A DNA stretch of 64,000 nt from Brugia malayi (GCF_000002995.4 NW_025062479.1:7617721-7681720), one strand, 5' to 3'. Shown: positions 24,062-37,502, counted from the stretch's first letter. A program made the numbers and translations. Notes: generated by a model from the letters alone, not told the origin.

Positions 24062-25752
24062 GACTTAAACAAATTGTTTCGACATATTAAAAAATCGCCT
24101 CGTCTTTTCTGAATTCCAACTGAAAGAGATGAAGACCTTCGGAAGGAAGAACATGGGGATTATAGTGAACTAAACCTTGATTAATGAGAATTTTATGTTC
24201 CTTATCAATTTGTTAAAAATGAATGCGAACATATATTTGCTACAGACCAGCAGCTCTCGTTTGATAAATTACCCATGCTGTGATTATTTCCTTCTTCTAA
24301 CGCACCAAAAATCTGTTCAAGCATATAAAAAAATTTATAACTTTTGAGTAGACATACTTTTCGAAATAGCTTTTAAAATGTTCAAGACGCTACATGTTTC
24401 GAGTCGAAAAGTGCATTTCTTTTATTGAAAAGTGTATTTCGTTCATCATCACTACGCCAATCTTTGCAAATTACTTTCAAAAACATTTTTAAAATTTTAC
24501 TCTTCGCAATCTCACTTCACAATCAAACTTAAAACCAACAAAAAATAAGAATAAAAATAGGTGAGCAAAATTCAAAATTAGTTTAGAATATCTATAATAC
24601 ACAGTCTTCTAATAGAAAATTAAGAACAATAAAAAAGTTATATTACAAAGAACAAAACGCCAGTATGATAAAAAACTATGAAAATGAAAGAAAGAAAACA
24701 AACGAAAAATCACACCAAAAAACAATTAAATTCCAAAATAAAAAAAAAAAAAACAAGTAAAAAAACAACTTATAAACTCAAACCGTCATTTAAAACCCTC
24801 ATTTTATACCATAATCGAAATTGTGAAAAAAAAATCCAAACTAGAGACTGCTGATTCACGCGTTCGATTTGCTTTATTTTATACCTTGCATTTCAAAATT
24901 TATACAGCATTTTTCGTCCCTTATTTTGTTTAATGATTTGTTTAATGCTTAGAAACTTGAACACATCAATTTTTTTCTTCCGAATTAAATGTTATTTGAA
25001 TGAGTTATTAAGCAATTTTATAGAATGTAGGACAATAAATCACCATTTTCGAATGTAGGACAATAAATCACCATTTTGAATTTCTACTACCTTTTCCTGT
25101 CTTCTTTCATTGCAAAAAAAGAAAAACCAAAATAACGAACTATTTTATAACGAAGCATATGTCAGTATACAAAGGAAGAAAGTATAATAAGGAAGCGTAT
25201 GTCACTATACAAAGAAAGAAAAAAGTAAAGAAATGCAACCCTACGAGGTATACATAATAGCGGTATAAAATGTATGACAACCGAAAAAAATTTTTTTGCA
25301 AGTAGGAAAGTAATCGAAGACCCACATTTACAATTCCACCAAAAACTTGTAAATGGAAAGATCACTAATGCATACACAGGAAACACCCAGATAAAAAAGA
25401 AACATATTCTAGAAGAGCAACAGGGTCTATCTATCCGTGCATTCCAAAACAAAGGAAAAGAATCTGTATTCTCTATAATTATACTTAATTTCCTGTTATA
25501 TTCGAATGTTTCCTTTTTATCTGGATTCTTCTTATTTGTTCGGCAACGATTCTTGCAATTAATCTTCAAATTTCTGTTCGTTAGTAACATTTAAAATGTA
25601 GTGACGAATTTCCCGACATTAGAAAATAAGTTTTTGAGCAGACAACCATAAACACTATTCAGGTTATCTTCTTGAATATGTATTGTAACCAGCAAGAAAG
25701 ATTTGATTTGGAATTATACTTTGATTAGCTCAAAATTATGTTTACGCTCAAT
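24062..25752. other. Gene-free AT-rich interval
   Basis: Very A-rich between about 24520 and 24850. It holds a 28-bp tandem pair at 25023-25077 and a TATGTCA(C/G)TATACAAAG(G/A)AAGAAA repeat at about 25158 and 25199. The overlapping open frames at 25140-25600 on both strands look compositional. The right end is TAF4 3' UTR. Confidence 0.5.
25023..25077. repeat. 28-bp tandem duplication
   Basis: Two adjacent copies of GAATGTAGGACAATAAATCACCATTTT (with a C at the join), the second starting at 25051. No coding or element context. Confidence 0.9.
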
Positions 25753-28700
25753 TTATGCCGAAACAGTATCAGTTGTATAATTGAATAAAGCTAAACGATG
25801 TCTCAGTTGCGATGTTCGAGATATCGGATCTTGAGCAATCACCAGCTGCAGATCTCGCATAGTAACTCGTTTTGTGCGAGGGCGATGAGTCTGCACAGAA
25901 AGTATAAAAATAAAAATGAAGACAGATGAACTTCGTGTACAACAGGCTAAATTTATTAAAGATGCAAACCTGAAGTGAAACTCCAGCAGTTATTGGTTGA
26001 TCGAAAGGATTACTTGTTTCGGACCAAGGTTTCTTGCTTATCTTCCCTCCACCTAACGCTGCTATTGCGGCAGCATTGGCATCCCGATTTCGTGCAGCTT
26101 CCTGATCAGCTCTTTGCAACTTGAAAAATGATTTCATTGAAAAAGTCAAACAAACAAGGAGATTCTTCAATGTAAATAAAGATGCGCGGTTCAAATACAA
26201 GTCTTTTTAACATTATAAGGAAAGAAATATGAATATTCCAGTTAACCAATTAAAATGATGAAAGTTAAAACGTTACCAACCTGTTTTGCTTTCTCAACTA
26301 GAGTGTCTTTGTCTTTCCCTTTAGTTTTACTGAGTCGAATTAATGCTTCTTTTTCACGATTTTCTCTTCTTTCATATTCTAAACGTTCCAATTCTTCCAC
26401 GAAACGAAGCTGTCGGCGAGTATCATCAATTGGCTAGAAAATCAAATAACATTCGTGAACAAATAAATGAACTGTAACCAAAGACCCTGTCAGCATGGTA
26501 AGTACGAAATTTGCATACGCGATAATAAGGATGATTTCGAAGAGGTTCCAAACGGTGCTCCGCAACAATAGCTAATTTGGCAAGCATTACCCGCAATCTA
26601 AATTCCGCAGCCTGGGAAATCAGCGCGATCACATCATCTTGTGGGATACCTCCATCAGGCATTATCCGCTGAATTTTCCTGAAAATGAACTGTCAATATG
26701 AAAAAATTAACCCTATCCATAGACAAATATGAGATCGATAAATTATTTGATAACAGGAAAAACTTAACTGATAATAATGACATAACAAACTAAAGAAATA
26801 GACAAAAGCGAGAAAACTCACCGAGCAATGACATCCCCATTCAAAAGTTTATACTGTGTTTGACTCGAAGGTAATGTACGAACCTCAACTTCACTAGACG
26901 ATTCTTCTACTGAGAATTCATCACTCCCTTCGGTTCTCGTATAACTTCCTGCGCTGCTAATCAATGATGACGGCGGAGCAACACTTGAAGACCTCTTCAA
27001 CAAATTTAACATTGGTCAAGTTCAAATCGTAGTACACACTTGGGAGATAAAAAATAAATATTGAAAAAAGTTGACATATAAATTTGATTGCGAAGCATTT
27101 ACACATCTTTACAACTTAAAGCCGAAGATACAAACATCATTGAAAAATAAAAAGGAACAAAACATACCTGTGACATGTAAGAATTTTCATTATTTGTTCG
27201 TTGCGTACTTGTATCCCATTGTGTAGGAGGCTGAGGCATATCAGGAAGTGGTGGATGTTGTGAAGCAGTGGCATCGATTCCTTCAATAATAACTTCACCC
27301 TTTTGTAATGCTGCTCTCAGCGCTGGTAAAGTCTTCAATGAAATAGTATTAATCAGGCTTTTATAACAGTATTTAAGTTGTCTGAAATAATTGGCCATTC
27401 TTTCATCATGGTAACTGAATGAATAAACTGAAGATAGACATCATGAAAAGCAATGCAAAGATAACCTTGCCGCCAGTCTACCTAACCATTAAGAGATGAA
27501 CTAAAGAACTTGACCGAAGAGTTCCAATAATATTCACGCGCTATACTTTTAAAAAAAAAAGATAAAAAAAAACGGAAGAAATCACTTCAATGTAAACTCT
27601 ATAAAAGTGATACCTTCTGAAGAAACGGAAGTAAATGCGGTTGTGCTTGAGAGCGCAGCGCTTCTTGAAGTCGACTGGTAAACACTTCTGGAGGCATTGA
27701 ACCATATATTACTAACTGGAAAGCAAATGTACGATCATCTTTAAAATATATGTGAATTGATTTATAAGATCGTAAATCAACTATATTACTTGCAAACTAA
27801 AAAAAAATTATTGCTTATCTTCCCAAAAAAAAATTTTTTTTGCCTATTTTCCCTGTCTTCCCAAACATCCATAAAAGTTGTATCATACAACTTTTATATA
27901 TATATATTATATTATATATAAACCGTTGAAACTCACCTTAACAAGTTCGGTTACCCGCACTGCAGTCTGCTGTCCTTGTTGTTGATCAGGTTGCTGTGAA
28001 AGGTGTATAAGCGTTTTGAAGAACCGCGCACATTTTGAAACCATGCTTGCTTGTTCAGCTGCATTAGCATTACGCATCTGATTTTGTTGAGTTTGCGCAT
28101 TGTTAGCTTAAAAACTATTTCAGTTGAATAGAAGTGAAAAACAAAATTCATCCGACTTATTCATACGTCTGCACTCCTATTTTAAGTAATATGGTGGAAA
28201 AATTTTTATACCGCTGCAAGATGATGGAATAAACTGATATAAAAAAGTAAACCAAAACTCTGGATAACCATTGGAAAGCCCAAATCACTTAAAAACCAAG
28301 AATCGAGAGCGGAGTTTCCGAAACTATATATAATTAAGGATCAGCTACCTTGATTCAACATAACATAGTGCACGGGACGTAATTGCATGTCTTGACTGCT
28401 CACCTGCGAGACAAAGGACGGCGTTGAAGCCTGCAGTGAACACATATAACTGTAGCTTTTTAAACGTTTCAGCTCATACTCAGAACGAGGTGTAAGAATA
28501 AGAAACAGAAAAAAGGATTAAAATCGCAGTTTTCAGCACAAAAAAATGATTCGTTATGTTAATGTTAAGTTTGATACTAAGTAGTAATATATTTTTATAT
28601 TTATCTTTACAGCAGTTCTTTATTCTCTTTTGCATGTCATTTCTTTTACCATTGAGATCTATGGTATTACCGAAGAAGTAATGCTTGTACTTCGAGGAAC

Positions 28701-29764
28701 ATTTGATCGACCATTTTCGCCCAAAACAGGCCCTGGAACGATTCGGAAACGCGGTCCACTACTCGTTGTTGAAATCGGAGGCGCAGGTACTGCTTCGCCC
28801 ATAAAATACTGAAAACATCAAAAAGTCGTTTGCAGGAAAACAAATGTTACTTTTTCAAAATTTAGCATATTGCTGCAATAGTTAGATGGGAATTACCTAG
28901 CATTAATGCAAAAAAAGTTAGGATGAGCGCCAATGGGACCTCAAGTGCTAACAACTTTATGGCTAATCGCTGATTTTGTACAGAGGATATATCAGCTTTA
29001 ATTTTCTAATATTTGGTGATAACATAGAAAAAGATTCATACTAACACCAACAAGACAAACCGAAAAAGGACTTTGGCTTGCCAAATTCCCTTTCGATCCT
29101 CTTTCCTAGATGTGTATGGTCTAGCAAGCTAAGTCAAACCATCTCTTATTTATTAATCGGAAATAGTGAGCTATCTGGGAAGTGTTTTTCGACTTATCTG
29201 AAATTACTTTGAATATTTTTCCCGACTCCTTGGTATAATCCAGCCTTATTAGTTATCGTGGCGAGCTAAAGCGGTAGAACTGGAATTTCCTGGGAGAACG
29301 CTCCCATACATAAATCAAGGAAATGAATAAATGAAAGTATAATAGATGCAAATCACAGAGTCCTAGATGTGCATTGGTCAGTTTGATTCATTCGTCGGAT
29401 TCATTCACAAATATTATACTTTTGTAAATAGTAATTAAAAAGTCAGCTGCGTCTTTTGAAATGCGAACTAGATTCACGTTATGAGTAAAAAGATTTCAAG
29501 ATTCAAAACAGTCAAGAAGTTAAGAAAGAAATATCAAGATTTCCTTTTGAAGGCAAACAGAGAATCGCATTCCTTCCATGACTTCTGAATAAAGAAATCT
29601 GATAAAGTATAAATAGCAAGGATGCAAAATCGTCCGAACGGAAACAAACTTAAATTTGAGAAAACAGAAAACCATATTACCTGGCGATAAAAAAGGGGCA
29701 AAAATCCTGACATATAATAATCATGCGAACTATCCATGCTCTCCATGTTATCAAGAGTGAACAT
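25753..29764 (-). CDS. taf-4: TFIID subunit 4 (TAF4)
   Basis: Scaffold subunit of the general transcription factor TFIID, pairing with TAF12 through a histone fold (family knowledge). Eleven phase-consistent exons: 29764-29681, 28808-28671, 28430-28349, 28106-27937, 27715-27614, 27332-27168, 26994-26822, 26678-26519, 26433-26281, 26119-25970, 25890-25753, about 504 residues, near the size of other nematode TAF4. The TAFH/NHR1 domain spans about residues 110-205 (CARFFKTLIHLSQQ, VTELVKLVIYGSMPPEVF, LLPFLQKTLPALRAALQKG). The histone-fold part is about 305-350 (IPQDDVIALISQAAEFRLRV). A charged helix follows (RRQLRFVEELERLEYERREN), then NRDANAAAIAALGGGK and the C-terminal RVTMRDLQLVIAQDP. Three acceptors end in AAG rather than CAG. 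The 28808 exon itself has an ATG six bases after its acceptor, so a shorter trans-spliced form is possible. Confidence 0.92.
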
Positions 29765-32190
29765 ACAACATGAACAGTAATTAAGCAAAATAAGGCTTTC
29801 TTCGGTCAACACCAATATTATGCAGATTTTGATTAAAAGTTCAAGTCTAACTTTATGCAAATTTCTTAACGAGTTTGGAAAACTGGAAAATAGTGGTAAC
29901 AGGGCGGGTGAAACCAATCCCTGCACGAAAAATTGAGAACAAACGATCTTAATGTGGAATGAGTTAAAACTACTGTTATTCAATTAACTGTTTTCTTTAA
30001 TAAGTTATTTAGTCCTGGTTCAATTTTTATCAATGCTCGCACTATTCCTTAATGATATTAATGATTTAACATATTCGCAAAACACTTTATAAACCTTAAG
30101 GAACGTAAAAAAGTAAAGCTATGACTGCAGTGCTCCAGCTTGCTGAAGTAATTCCCTTAGTAAAAAGTTATCTGATTTGGTCAGTTAATTAAGTGCGAAT
30201 TCGACAGTCTCTCGTAGAAACATATTTAAGAATATTCACCATGAATTACAGCACAACATCTTGACAACGACAAACGTGACACTGAGTTATAATTTTATTT
30301 GGCTTTCAAGCACGTTTCATTTTAATCACGACACATCAACATCTAAGCCAACTACGTGCACATAACAAAAAGCATAACGTCAAATGAAATAGGCAACTGT
30401 TAATGTTTTAGTGTTGTGTAAACATAAAATCTGCTTATGAAAGGTCCTTTTGACATAACTGTATAACCAATTTTATACCATGCACATAGATGGGGTGAAT
30501 CATTCATCACTATAGCAGCAGTGCACCTGTGGAACCGTTAGAAAAAAAAAATTTCATTTCGTGATCAATGAAGTGGAATTCATCCGTTCAGGCGAGCAAG
30601 AAGCAAGTATTTTCGATGTTATCCTTTTTATTGTTAAAGGAAATTAATAAACTGAAGCTTGATGAAACCGAAAAAGTGCATCATGCATAGGGTGCCAGAA
30701 CAGCCTCAGTCTTCAACCAGATGAAGACTTTTTTCCTGGAAATCGGCTACTTTGTGTCTCAGGCAATGTAAATCAGACACCAACGTCATTCTTACAATGT
30801 TTCGAAAACTCGGAATAAACAAAATCTTTGCATGAAGCAGGACTGCCACTAAAAAATGTAACATATTTCCTTAATGAAAAGGTCTAATTAACAAATTTCG
30901 ACCCAGCAGCGAAGCTTTATATCCCTCCCGACACTTACAAAAATTTCTTTTCCATCTCAAGAATAATATGAAAAAAAAATACCAAATTTATCAGCAGTCT
31001 AGTATTAGGTACAGAAGCCCCAACAACGACACTACAGCCACATTCCCCCTTAACCCATGAACCGTTAAATCACGTTGGATCAGACGCGTACGTAATCACG
31101 GTCCGTTAACATAACACTCGCGCGGTGTGAAATCAGGCTTCCAGTGTTGTCTGTTGTGGGTTGAAATGGTTTATTGATCGGTGGTTACGGCAAGTTGCTC
31201 CAAACCTTAACATCATTCTGTCATTAATTCATAGTGTTATATGGGACTTTTTTTTAGAAAGGTTTCGAAACAGAAGGGACCTGAAAATAATGGTTCCAAG
31301 TAAAGTAGAACTGAGACCAAGGAAGTTCTTGACTATTAATATTTGTGCTTGTATGTTAGTTTTATTATGTGGATTAGGTAAAGCTGTTATGGAAAGGAAT
31401 AAAAGCGAATGGACTTACCACCTCAGATGTCTGCAGGCCTAGTACTCGCTCTGCTACAAATTTAGCTTGTTGTTTAAGTGTGCAAAATAGGAGTGCGATT
31501 TGAAGTTGCAAGCAAAGAAATTAAATGTTTGCTGTTTTTGTCACAGACACTTCTTTTCCAGTACAATGATATGGCCACTGTTAGTCGTTTCAGTACTTCT
31601 ACTAACCATCATATAAATATTGAGAAAAGTTTTACGACCAAAAATTGTGGAGTATTATTCTCAGGATTTTGGTGTTTCTTCCAGTAAGTCTTTTCTGTGG
31701 AAATTTGTTGATATGAATAGACTCGCGTAGTAAACTATCTTTTTTCCCAGATTTCAACAAATTCTCTTTTTCAGATATTTCTCTAAATAAGTTTACGCGC
31801 AATAAGTAATACTTATCGAGGTGGTCATCACTTCGTAAGCTTGTTCCATTATATAAGGCATTATTGCAATGTCTGGGAGAATGGAATGCGAAGAGGCATG
31901 TAGTGCGACTATTGTGGAGTTATAGTCGATTGCACGTCTTGCCTTCATTCACTTTCGAGCACTTTCCACTGTAAAATTTCTGTTACATGAGTAAATGGGG
32001 AAATTATTCATCACTGGGTAAAATTATTTATTTTAGGCTTCAATTGCTTCAAATATATCAAATTCCTATCCAACGGTTATTATTTGCATAATTTCATAAA
32101 TATTATAATTGTTATTACATAAATATAAGTATGTTTATAAATATATAAATATTATATTTAGTATACCAGTCATACTTTAAAAGTTCGATA
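29765..32190. other. Gene-free interval between TAF4 and the DGK remnant
   Basis: Should contain the TAF4 promoter at its left end. On the minus strand, 29921-29855 (GLVSPALLPLFSSFPNSLRN after a TTTCGTGCAG) looks exon-like and could be an additional 5' exon of TAF4, but its phase was not verified. The plus-strand frame at 31161-31442 has one hydrophobic segment and no recognisable family; I do not call it. Confidence 0.45.
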
Positions 32191-34960
32191 TCGATCCGCG
32201 GGAATCTACCATCTTATAACGTCTGCGGTTTATGCAATGAGGAATGTGGTTATGATGTTGGCTTGGTAGATTCTCGATGTGCTTTTTATCAGCTGAAATA
32301 CTATAATGTAATAAATCAGTTTAGAAATTTAAGTTGTCATTAATTTTGTGATTTCAGTTTACTGTGCATACGCGCTGTATGCAGCTGATGAATGAACGTT
32401 GTACTATGGTCATCAATTGGGACTTCATTGTTCCACCAACTTGTGTCATAGTACGTAAAGTTAGAAGTCGCTGCAACAAACAGGTTAGGATTCAGCATTT
32501 TCGGGAAAAAATTGCACCTATGTTCGACGCAGTGACATTTTCTGTACAATATCTTTTTATATGTATCAGAAACATTGCAGTAGTGAAAATGGCTTCACGT
32601 AATAATTATGCATTGTTTAAAAAACAACGAATTTCAGCAAAATCTCATGATATTTGGGACTATACAAAAGTAGACAAAGGTATTGAATCGAAACTATTAA
32701 ACAATGATATAATTCTAAAAATGTGGAAGTGATCATAATAGTTGCAGTCGACTGGAATTACTAAATGAATTTCGTAAAATTCGCTTATGAATACAGGGAT
32801 AAGTGTATATTTATATCATCTCATATACAAAACTTCACTTCCTCTTTTCGGCACTTGTTTTTCTTCGGCAACATTCACGAAACATCCACATGATAACCAC
32901 AACTCTGTTCGATCACGTTATTGCCTTATTGTTTCTGCTGCATTATGATTGTTTCTTGATCTGTGAAGGATGAGGATGTCTTTTTATGTCTACATTGAGA
33001 AGTGGCACTTCGAAATTTATTTATGATTTCAACTGCTACCGAGATTTCTGTCGCTCGGATCGCACTTTCAGAATACTTGACACTTTTGTTCTAGGTTTCT
33101 TCGTTTTTTTTTTTTTTTTTTTTTTGTGAATTCACGGCACTTTCGCGGTTGTTCTATTATCTCTTTTTATTGTGGTCCAATATCTGTTTTTTCAAATATT
33201 AACAAAATCAGACTTGATACTGTTTTGGATATCTTGTACATGAAATTCTGCGAAACTGGAGTATTAAATTTAATCACAATAGAAATAATTAAGTCTCAAT
33301 TTACCTGTTTTTTTTTTCGAATTTTAGTACTTCGATGAATTTTGCAGCTAATTGTTGACACGATTTGTCGACCAAGCAATGTTGACTTTTTGTAATGGAA
33401 GCCACTTTTCGTCATCGTTAATCCAAAAAGTGGAGGAACTGAAGGACTCATATATTACGGACATTTTGCAAGCTTCTTTCTTTATCCGGTCCAGGTAAAA
33501 GAATTATGAAGCTCATTCAAGATAGTGTAGTGAGTTTTAAATTGAAATTTTATCTAGATGTTATCTGCAAATTTTAATGTTTTGAAATTATAAATAATCA
33601 ATAAGTAGCCTACAATCTTATTATTGTGCAAGTTTTGTTTCATAAAATACAAAATGCAAAGTTCTGTGATTGCAGGTTATAAATATTCAACAAATCGGAG
33701 TAGGGACAGCATTACGTTGGACCAATATGTTTCCTGAAATCGACTGTCGTATAATTATCGCTGACGGCGATGGTACAGTTTCGTTATCTCTGGATGCTAT
33801 TAACGAATTGCAGCGGAAATTACCCGTAGCTATGTTATCATTGGGTACTGGTAACGACTTGAGTAGGACTTTAGGATGGGGTCTGTCATAAAGGACCCGT
33901 AAACTTCGTCGAGGTTGTTTTTTACAAAAATTATTTCTAAGGACCGTGTTTTATTGTAACGAACTATAAAAGTTTAGTGATTTTTAGCATTAGTTTAAAG
34001 CATTTTTGACTAACAATAGTGACGATAGCTAGTTTTTTGGTAGTGTTCTTACAGTTTCCTAGAACATCGGAAATTTGATTACTGCTCATCAAAGAACCTG
34101 AATTTAATCAAAATATACTTTTGTAGTTAGTCACAGATCTGCCGTAACATGTAGTGTGGATACTTGCGTTACTTATGGCTAGAATATTTCATTTTTCCTG
34201 GTGCTCATGCAGTTTCATCTGTTTATACACTGAAGAAATTTCTATGAATGAACGTTATGGGTTCTCAAAAAAAAAAAAAAAAAACTCTAATGAACAGTAA
34301 GAAAAGTCGTAGCAAACACAATGTTAGATTTGTTTCGATTGCTTGTGGTAAAAAAAAAAAAGAAACTGTGGAGTTTTAGATTATCTGAATTTTAACATTT
34401 TTTTCTATTCATTGGAATACATACTGACTGATCAGATGAAATCATTGGACCCGTTCAATTTTCAAAAACAAAATATTGAAATATGTGAAATAATTGAAAC
34501 CTAATGGCAAAAAAGCTGCTTTTATCGATATGACAAATTAACCTTCAGGTATACAATCAACTCGTGACAATATTCGCAAGATAGTTTATCACGCTTTTTA
34601 AATAAAATCCTGTTCTTCACTTTCGGTACAAAGGTAAAAAATATGTTTTGAGAATACATTTAAAATACAAGTCTTATGCATGCGAGAATCCTATGATAGA
34701 ATGTAAATGATATAAATTTGCTCAAAGCGCTATTCATTATTAGTGAAATCAGCATAAATTATTGGCTGAGTTTCAGGGAAATTTGAAGTTTTTGCGGTAA
34801 GGTCATCATTTCACATTGCACAGATGCAAATAGGCATTTCCCAAGGTATCTCACTCAAGGAAGTAGTGTAAAGTTAAGAATTTCTGGTGGAACATTACAG
34901 TACAATGCGATGGTGAAGTTTGGCTACAGCTACCGGGTGTTATGTTCTATATTTGTCAAG
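32185..34960 (+). pseudogene. Decayed diacylglycerol kinase
   Basis: DGKs phosphorylate diacylglycerol to phosphatidic acid. Remnants appear in family order: a C1-like piece with GNLPSYNVCGLCNEECGYDV (about 32200-32292), its continuation FTVHTRCMQLMNERC and IVPPTCVIVRK (32357-32460), catalytic-domain start PLFVIVNPKSGGTEGLIYYG (about 33400-33495), RIIIADGDGTVSLSLDAINE with LPVAMLSLGTGNDLSRTLGW (33676-33880), and accessory-domain end GKFEVFAVRSSFHIAQMQIG (about 34778-34840) then VKLRISGGTL and CDGEVWLQLPG (34870-34942). Signs of decay: the zinc-ligand pair expected as W-C reads F-Y, the first Gly of GGDGT is Asp, a stop follows the LGWG block, the middle of the catalytic/accessory region (33890-34770) is missing, and the last piece is broken by two frameshifts. 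Confidence 0.8.
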
Positions 34961-34964
34961 GATT

Positions 34965-35920
34965 TCAAAGTATTTAAGGAATTCTAAAGGTGCATGTCAT
35001 ATTATTTGTGGCATTATTTCCATGAGTGGTTTTCAAATTTTGAGTGGAACTGCTCAACTGCATAATTTTCGTTTGCATTTTTTGCTTGTCTGAATGGTTT
35101 TTTTTTTTTTTTTTTTTGGAATCAATCAGAATTTAAAGAATCAAGGAATGTCAATAAATGCACTCGTTGCATTCGAAGTAAATTAGGATAGGTTGAATTG
35201 TGTTATTTGCTGAGGTTTTTTCCTTAGGTAATATAGATCCCATCTTCAACTTTCTTCGATAGACATTTATTTACACCCTCCATTTTACTTTTTTCATGTT
35301 GTTTGGTTTTCTGTCACTTAAAATAAATTAGCGGATTTGAGCTGAGTTTTCGTGATAAAACAAATTTGGCTTGGACTTGTCGCATATAATAAAGTACCTA
35401 TCACTGTTGTGGTTTTTAAGTTTTTTCTGTTGATCTTACTGTTTTGTCTGTAGTAGCTTCAAATTATTATTGGTTTGAATCAGTGTTTAGTTAGTAAATT
35501 AGTCCCATATTATGATATCAACTTTTGCTGGGGTTGTAACATATTTCTCAGTAGTGACAGGATAGTGGTCAGTATATGTCATCCATCACTTAGTTTGGAT
35601 CTCGTGAATTTTAAATTATTTTAGCACTGTGTCTTTTTCGAATCGGTTTTTGTTGATCATGTATTTTATGTTGAGAGTGGTGTTAATTTGTCTTTGTACA
35701 AGAGCTTATTCATCAAGCAGCTTTTTATATTAGAATTTTCATGTGGCATATATTTGTTCATATTTCCATGTTGATATAAAGTTTATAATAAAAATTTTAA
35801 ATATTTCTTACATTGTTTTTTGTGCATGTAAAACCAAATATATACTTAATATATATGCGTGACAACTGTTAGTCTTTAACCTTGAATCCAGGAATCTTAG
35901 GAAGTAATTCAGGCATTGCT
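34965..35920. other. Gene-free interval before GPATCH2-like gene
   Basis: T-rich, no firm exon. A frame at about 35916-36000 (ALLFGEVDLYLANFLYDYHE) follows an ATTCAG acceptor and overlaps the next gene in another frame. It may be an upstream exon of that gene, but I could not place it in phase. Confidence 0.4.
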
Positions 35921-35958
35921 TTTTGGTGAAGTTGATTTATATCTGGCTAATTTTTTAT

Positions 35959-37027
35959 ATGACTATCACGAGATTCAAAGGGAAAGAGATGCACACGGAC
36001 GATGAAAGCGAGATTGAATACACGGTGGTTAAGCGCGTTGCGTCCGTTACGATTGAATCGGATAGTCAGGTGGAAGCAGAAGTGCAACAGCGATCTGGAC
36101 GTATAAGACGGAAGAAAAGGATTGTGAAACGGAAAAATGTTAATGACAAGATGGATGTCGATATTATTGCTTCTCAGTTCAGTATCATAAACAGAGGTGA
36201 CATTGTGCAGATCAGTTGATTTAAGCAACGAAGTGTTTCTGGTTTTATCAGTGTGCAGGTTCCGTATACTACATGACTTAAATTTTTATGACCTAAGTTT
36301 GGGACGGTATTCAGTAACTACGAAAATTAAAGGATTAAAATAATTTAGGGATGGACTGGGATGGCCTGTGCTCAGCAAGTGAATTGTCATCTTCTGAAAC
36401 CTGCTCCTCCGATGGTCGTGAGGCGGACGATGAACAATCAGATTGGGTTGGTCGTATAAATGAAGACCAAAACTTTCCTCTTCCGCAGATATCGACGAAG
36501 CAACAGCGCTTTATTAAGTAATTCTCAGATTTTTAATATTAGATAATCATGTTCTGACTGGTATTTCTCCTTTCTGTTGGACTTGAAGATTTCTGGATTA
36601 GCGCTTGCTCCTTTGAGCATAATTTAAACAGGATTGGAATTCAGAACGCGTACTGCATCAGCAGCTCTGCAACGAAAGCTTGAACGGTTTATTCGAGATG
36701 ATAGTCAACGTGAACTTGTTGTGAAAAACTGGACCGGTTATCAGCAGGTAGCTTAAACTATTCAACTCAAAATCCAGAAACTAATTATGAAACCATTGAT
36801 TAATTATGCTGTATGTGACTAGGCTAATGTATGATGTACAAGCGATTAAGAATTGGAACATTGCCTAACATATTATGATCATTGGCACATTGTACTTTTA
36901 GCATAATTATTTGACCATTTAAAATTCAGATGGGACTTTATTGCAGGTTAGTCGAGTTTTGCAATTTTTTGGTCTGGAAGTTTTGAAAAGAGGTCGTGGG
37001 ATGGTAGTTTTGAAGAAGACACGATAA
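35959..37027 (+). CDS. GPATCH2-like nuclear protein
   Basis: Phase-consistent exons: up to 36196, 36349-36517, 36645-36747, 36947-37027. Exon 1 is acidic then basic (RRSGRIRRKKRIVKRKN-like, followed by MDVD). Exon 2 carries SSSETCSSDGREADDEQSDW, the hallmark acidic/Ser block of GPATCH2 and GPATCH2L (family DEG..GDDEQSDW). Exons 3-4 read TASAALQRKLERFIRDDSQR and VSRVLQFFGLEVLKRGRGMV, ending VLKKTR; the helix-plus-GL.....G...V.K pattern resembles an R3H-type nucleic-acid-binding end. No G-patch (GLG-rich) exon was found before the stop, unlike vertebrate GPATCH2. The start is uncertain: ATGs at 35923, 35959 and 35989 share the frame, and an earlier exon may exist. About 200 residues as modelled. 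It heads a row of three plus-strand genes. Confidence 0.72.
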
Positions 37028-37502
37028 AATATGAAAATATGTTATTATTGTGTTGCAATTTTTTGTGACTTTTTTTTTGTGTTTTTTTTTTTTTTTGTGT
37101 TCGTTAATTTTGTGTATTCTGCATCGCTTTTTCAATTTATTTTTGGTATGGTTCTCGATACAAAGTTAAAACCGGTCTTGCCTTTAAGGTGCATTTAATT
37201 GCTTGCGGTGTTAAAGTAATAATTTGCTTGTTGTTTTTGTAAACCAAACAGCATTAAATTTGATATAAAACCACCATTTTGAAAAGCAAGTTTGTGCTAT
37301 GATATATCTTACCGTTTTGAATTTCATTGAATTTGAAATCCTCTTAAAACTAAATTTGAGATAGATAATGCGGATGCGGTAAGTAACGGAAAGGCGGTTG
37401 GCCTGTTAAATTTATAGTCATTAAATTTGAATTGCATCCTTCCGGTGTTAATTTAACCTTATTTATCTCAGTTTTTATTAGTGCTAAATCTGCACTTTTT
37501 TA

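Noticed and set aside
25140..25600. Overlapping open frames of about 100-140 codons on both strands
   Set aside because: Low-complexity Phe/Leu/Lys composition from A/T runs, no splice context and no domain; open on both strands, as expected from biased composition.
29534..29983. 149-codon minus-strand frame as a separate gene
   Set aside because: Only its inner part (29764-29681) is a real exon, the first exon of TAF4, with a GTAATA donor; the rest is read-through into introns.
31161..31442. 93-codon plus-strand frame with a hydrophobic segment
   Set aside because: No family match, no paired splice signals, and the preceding region gives no promoter or acceptor evidence; kept as non-coding.
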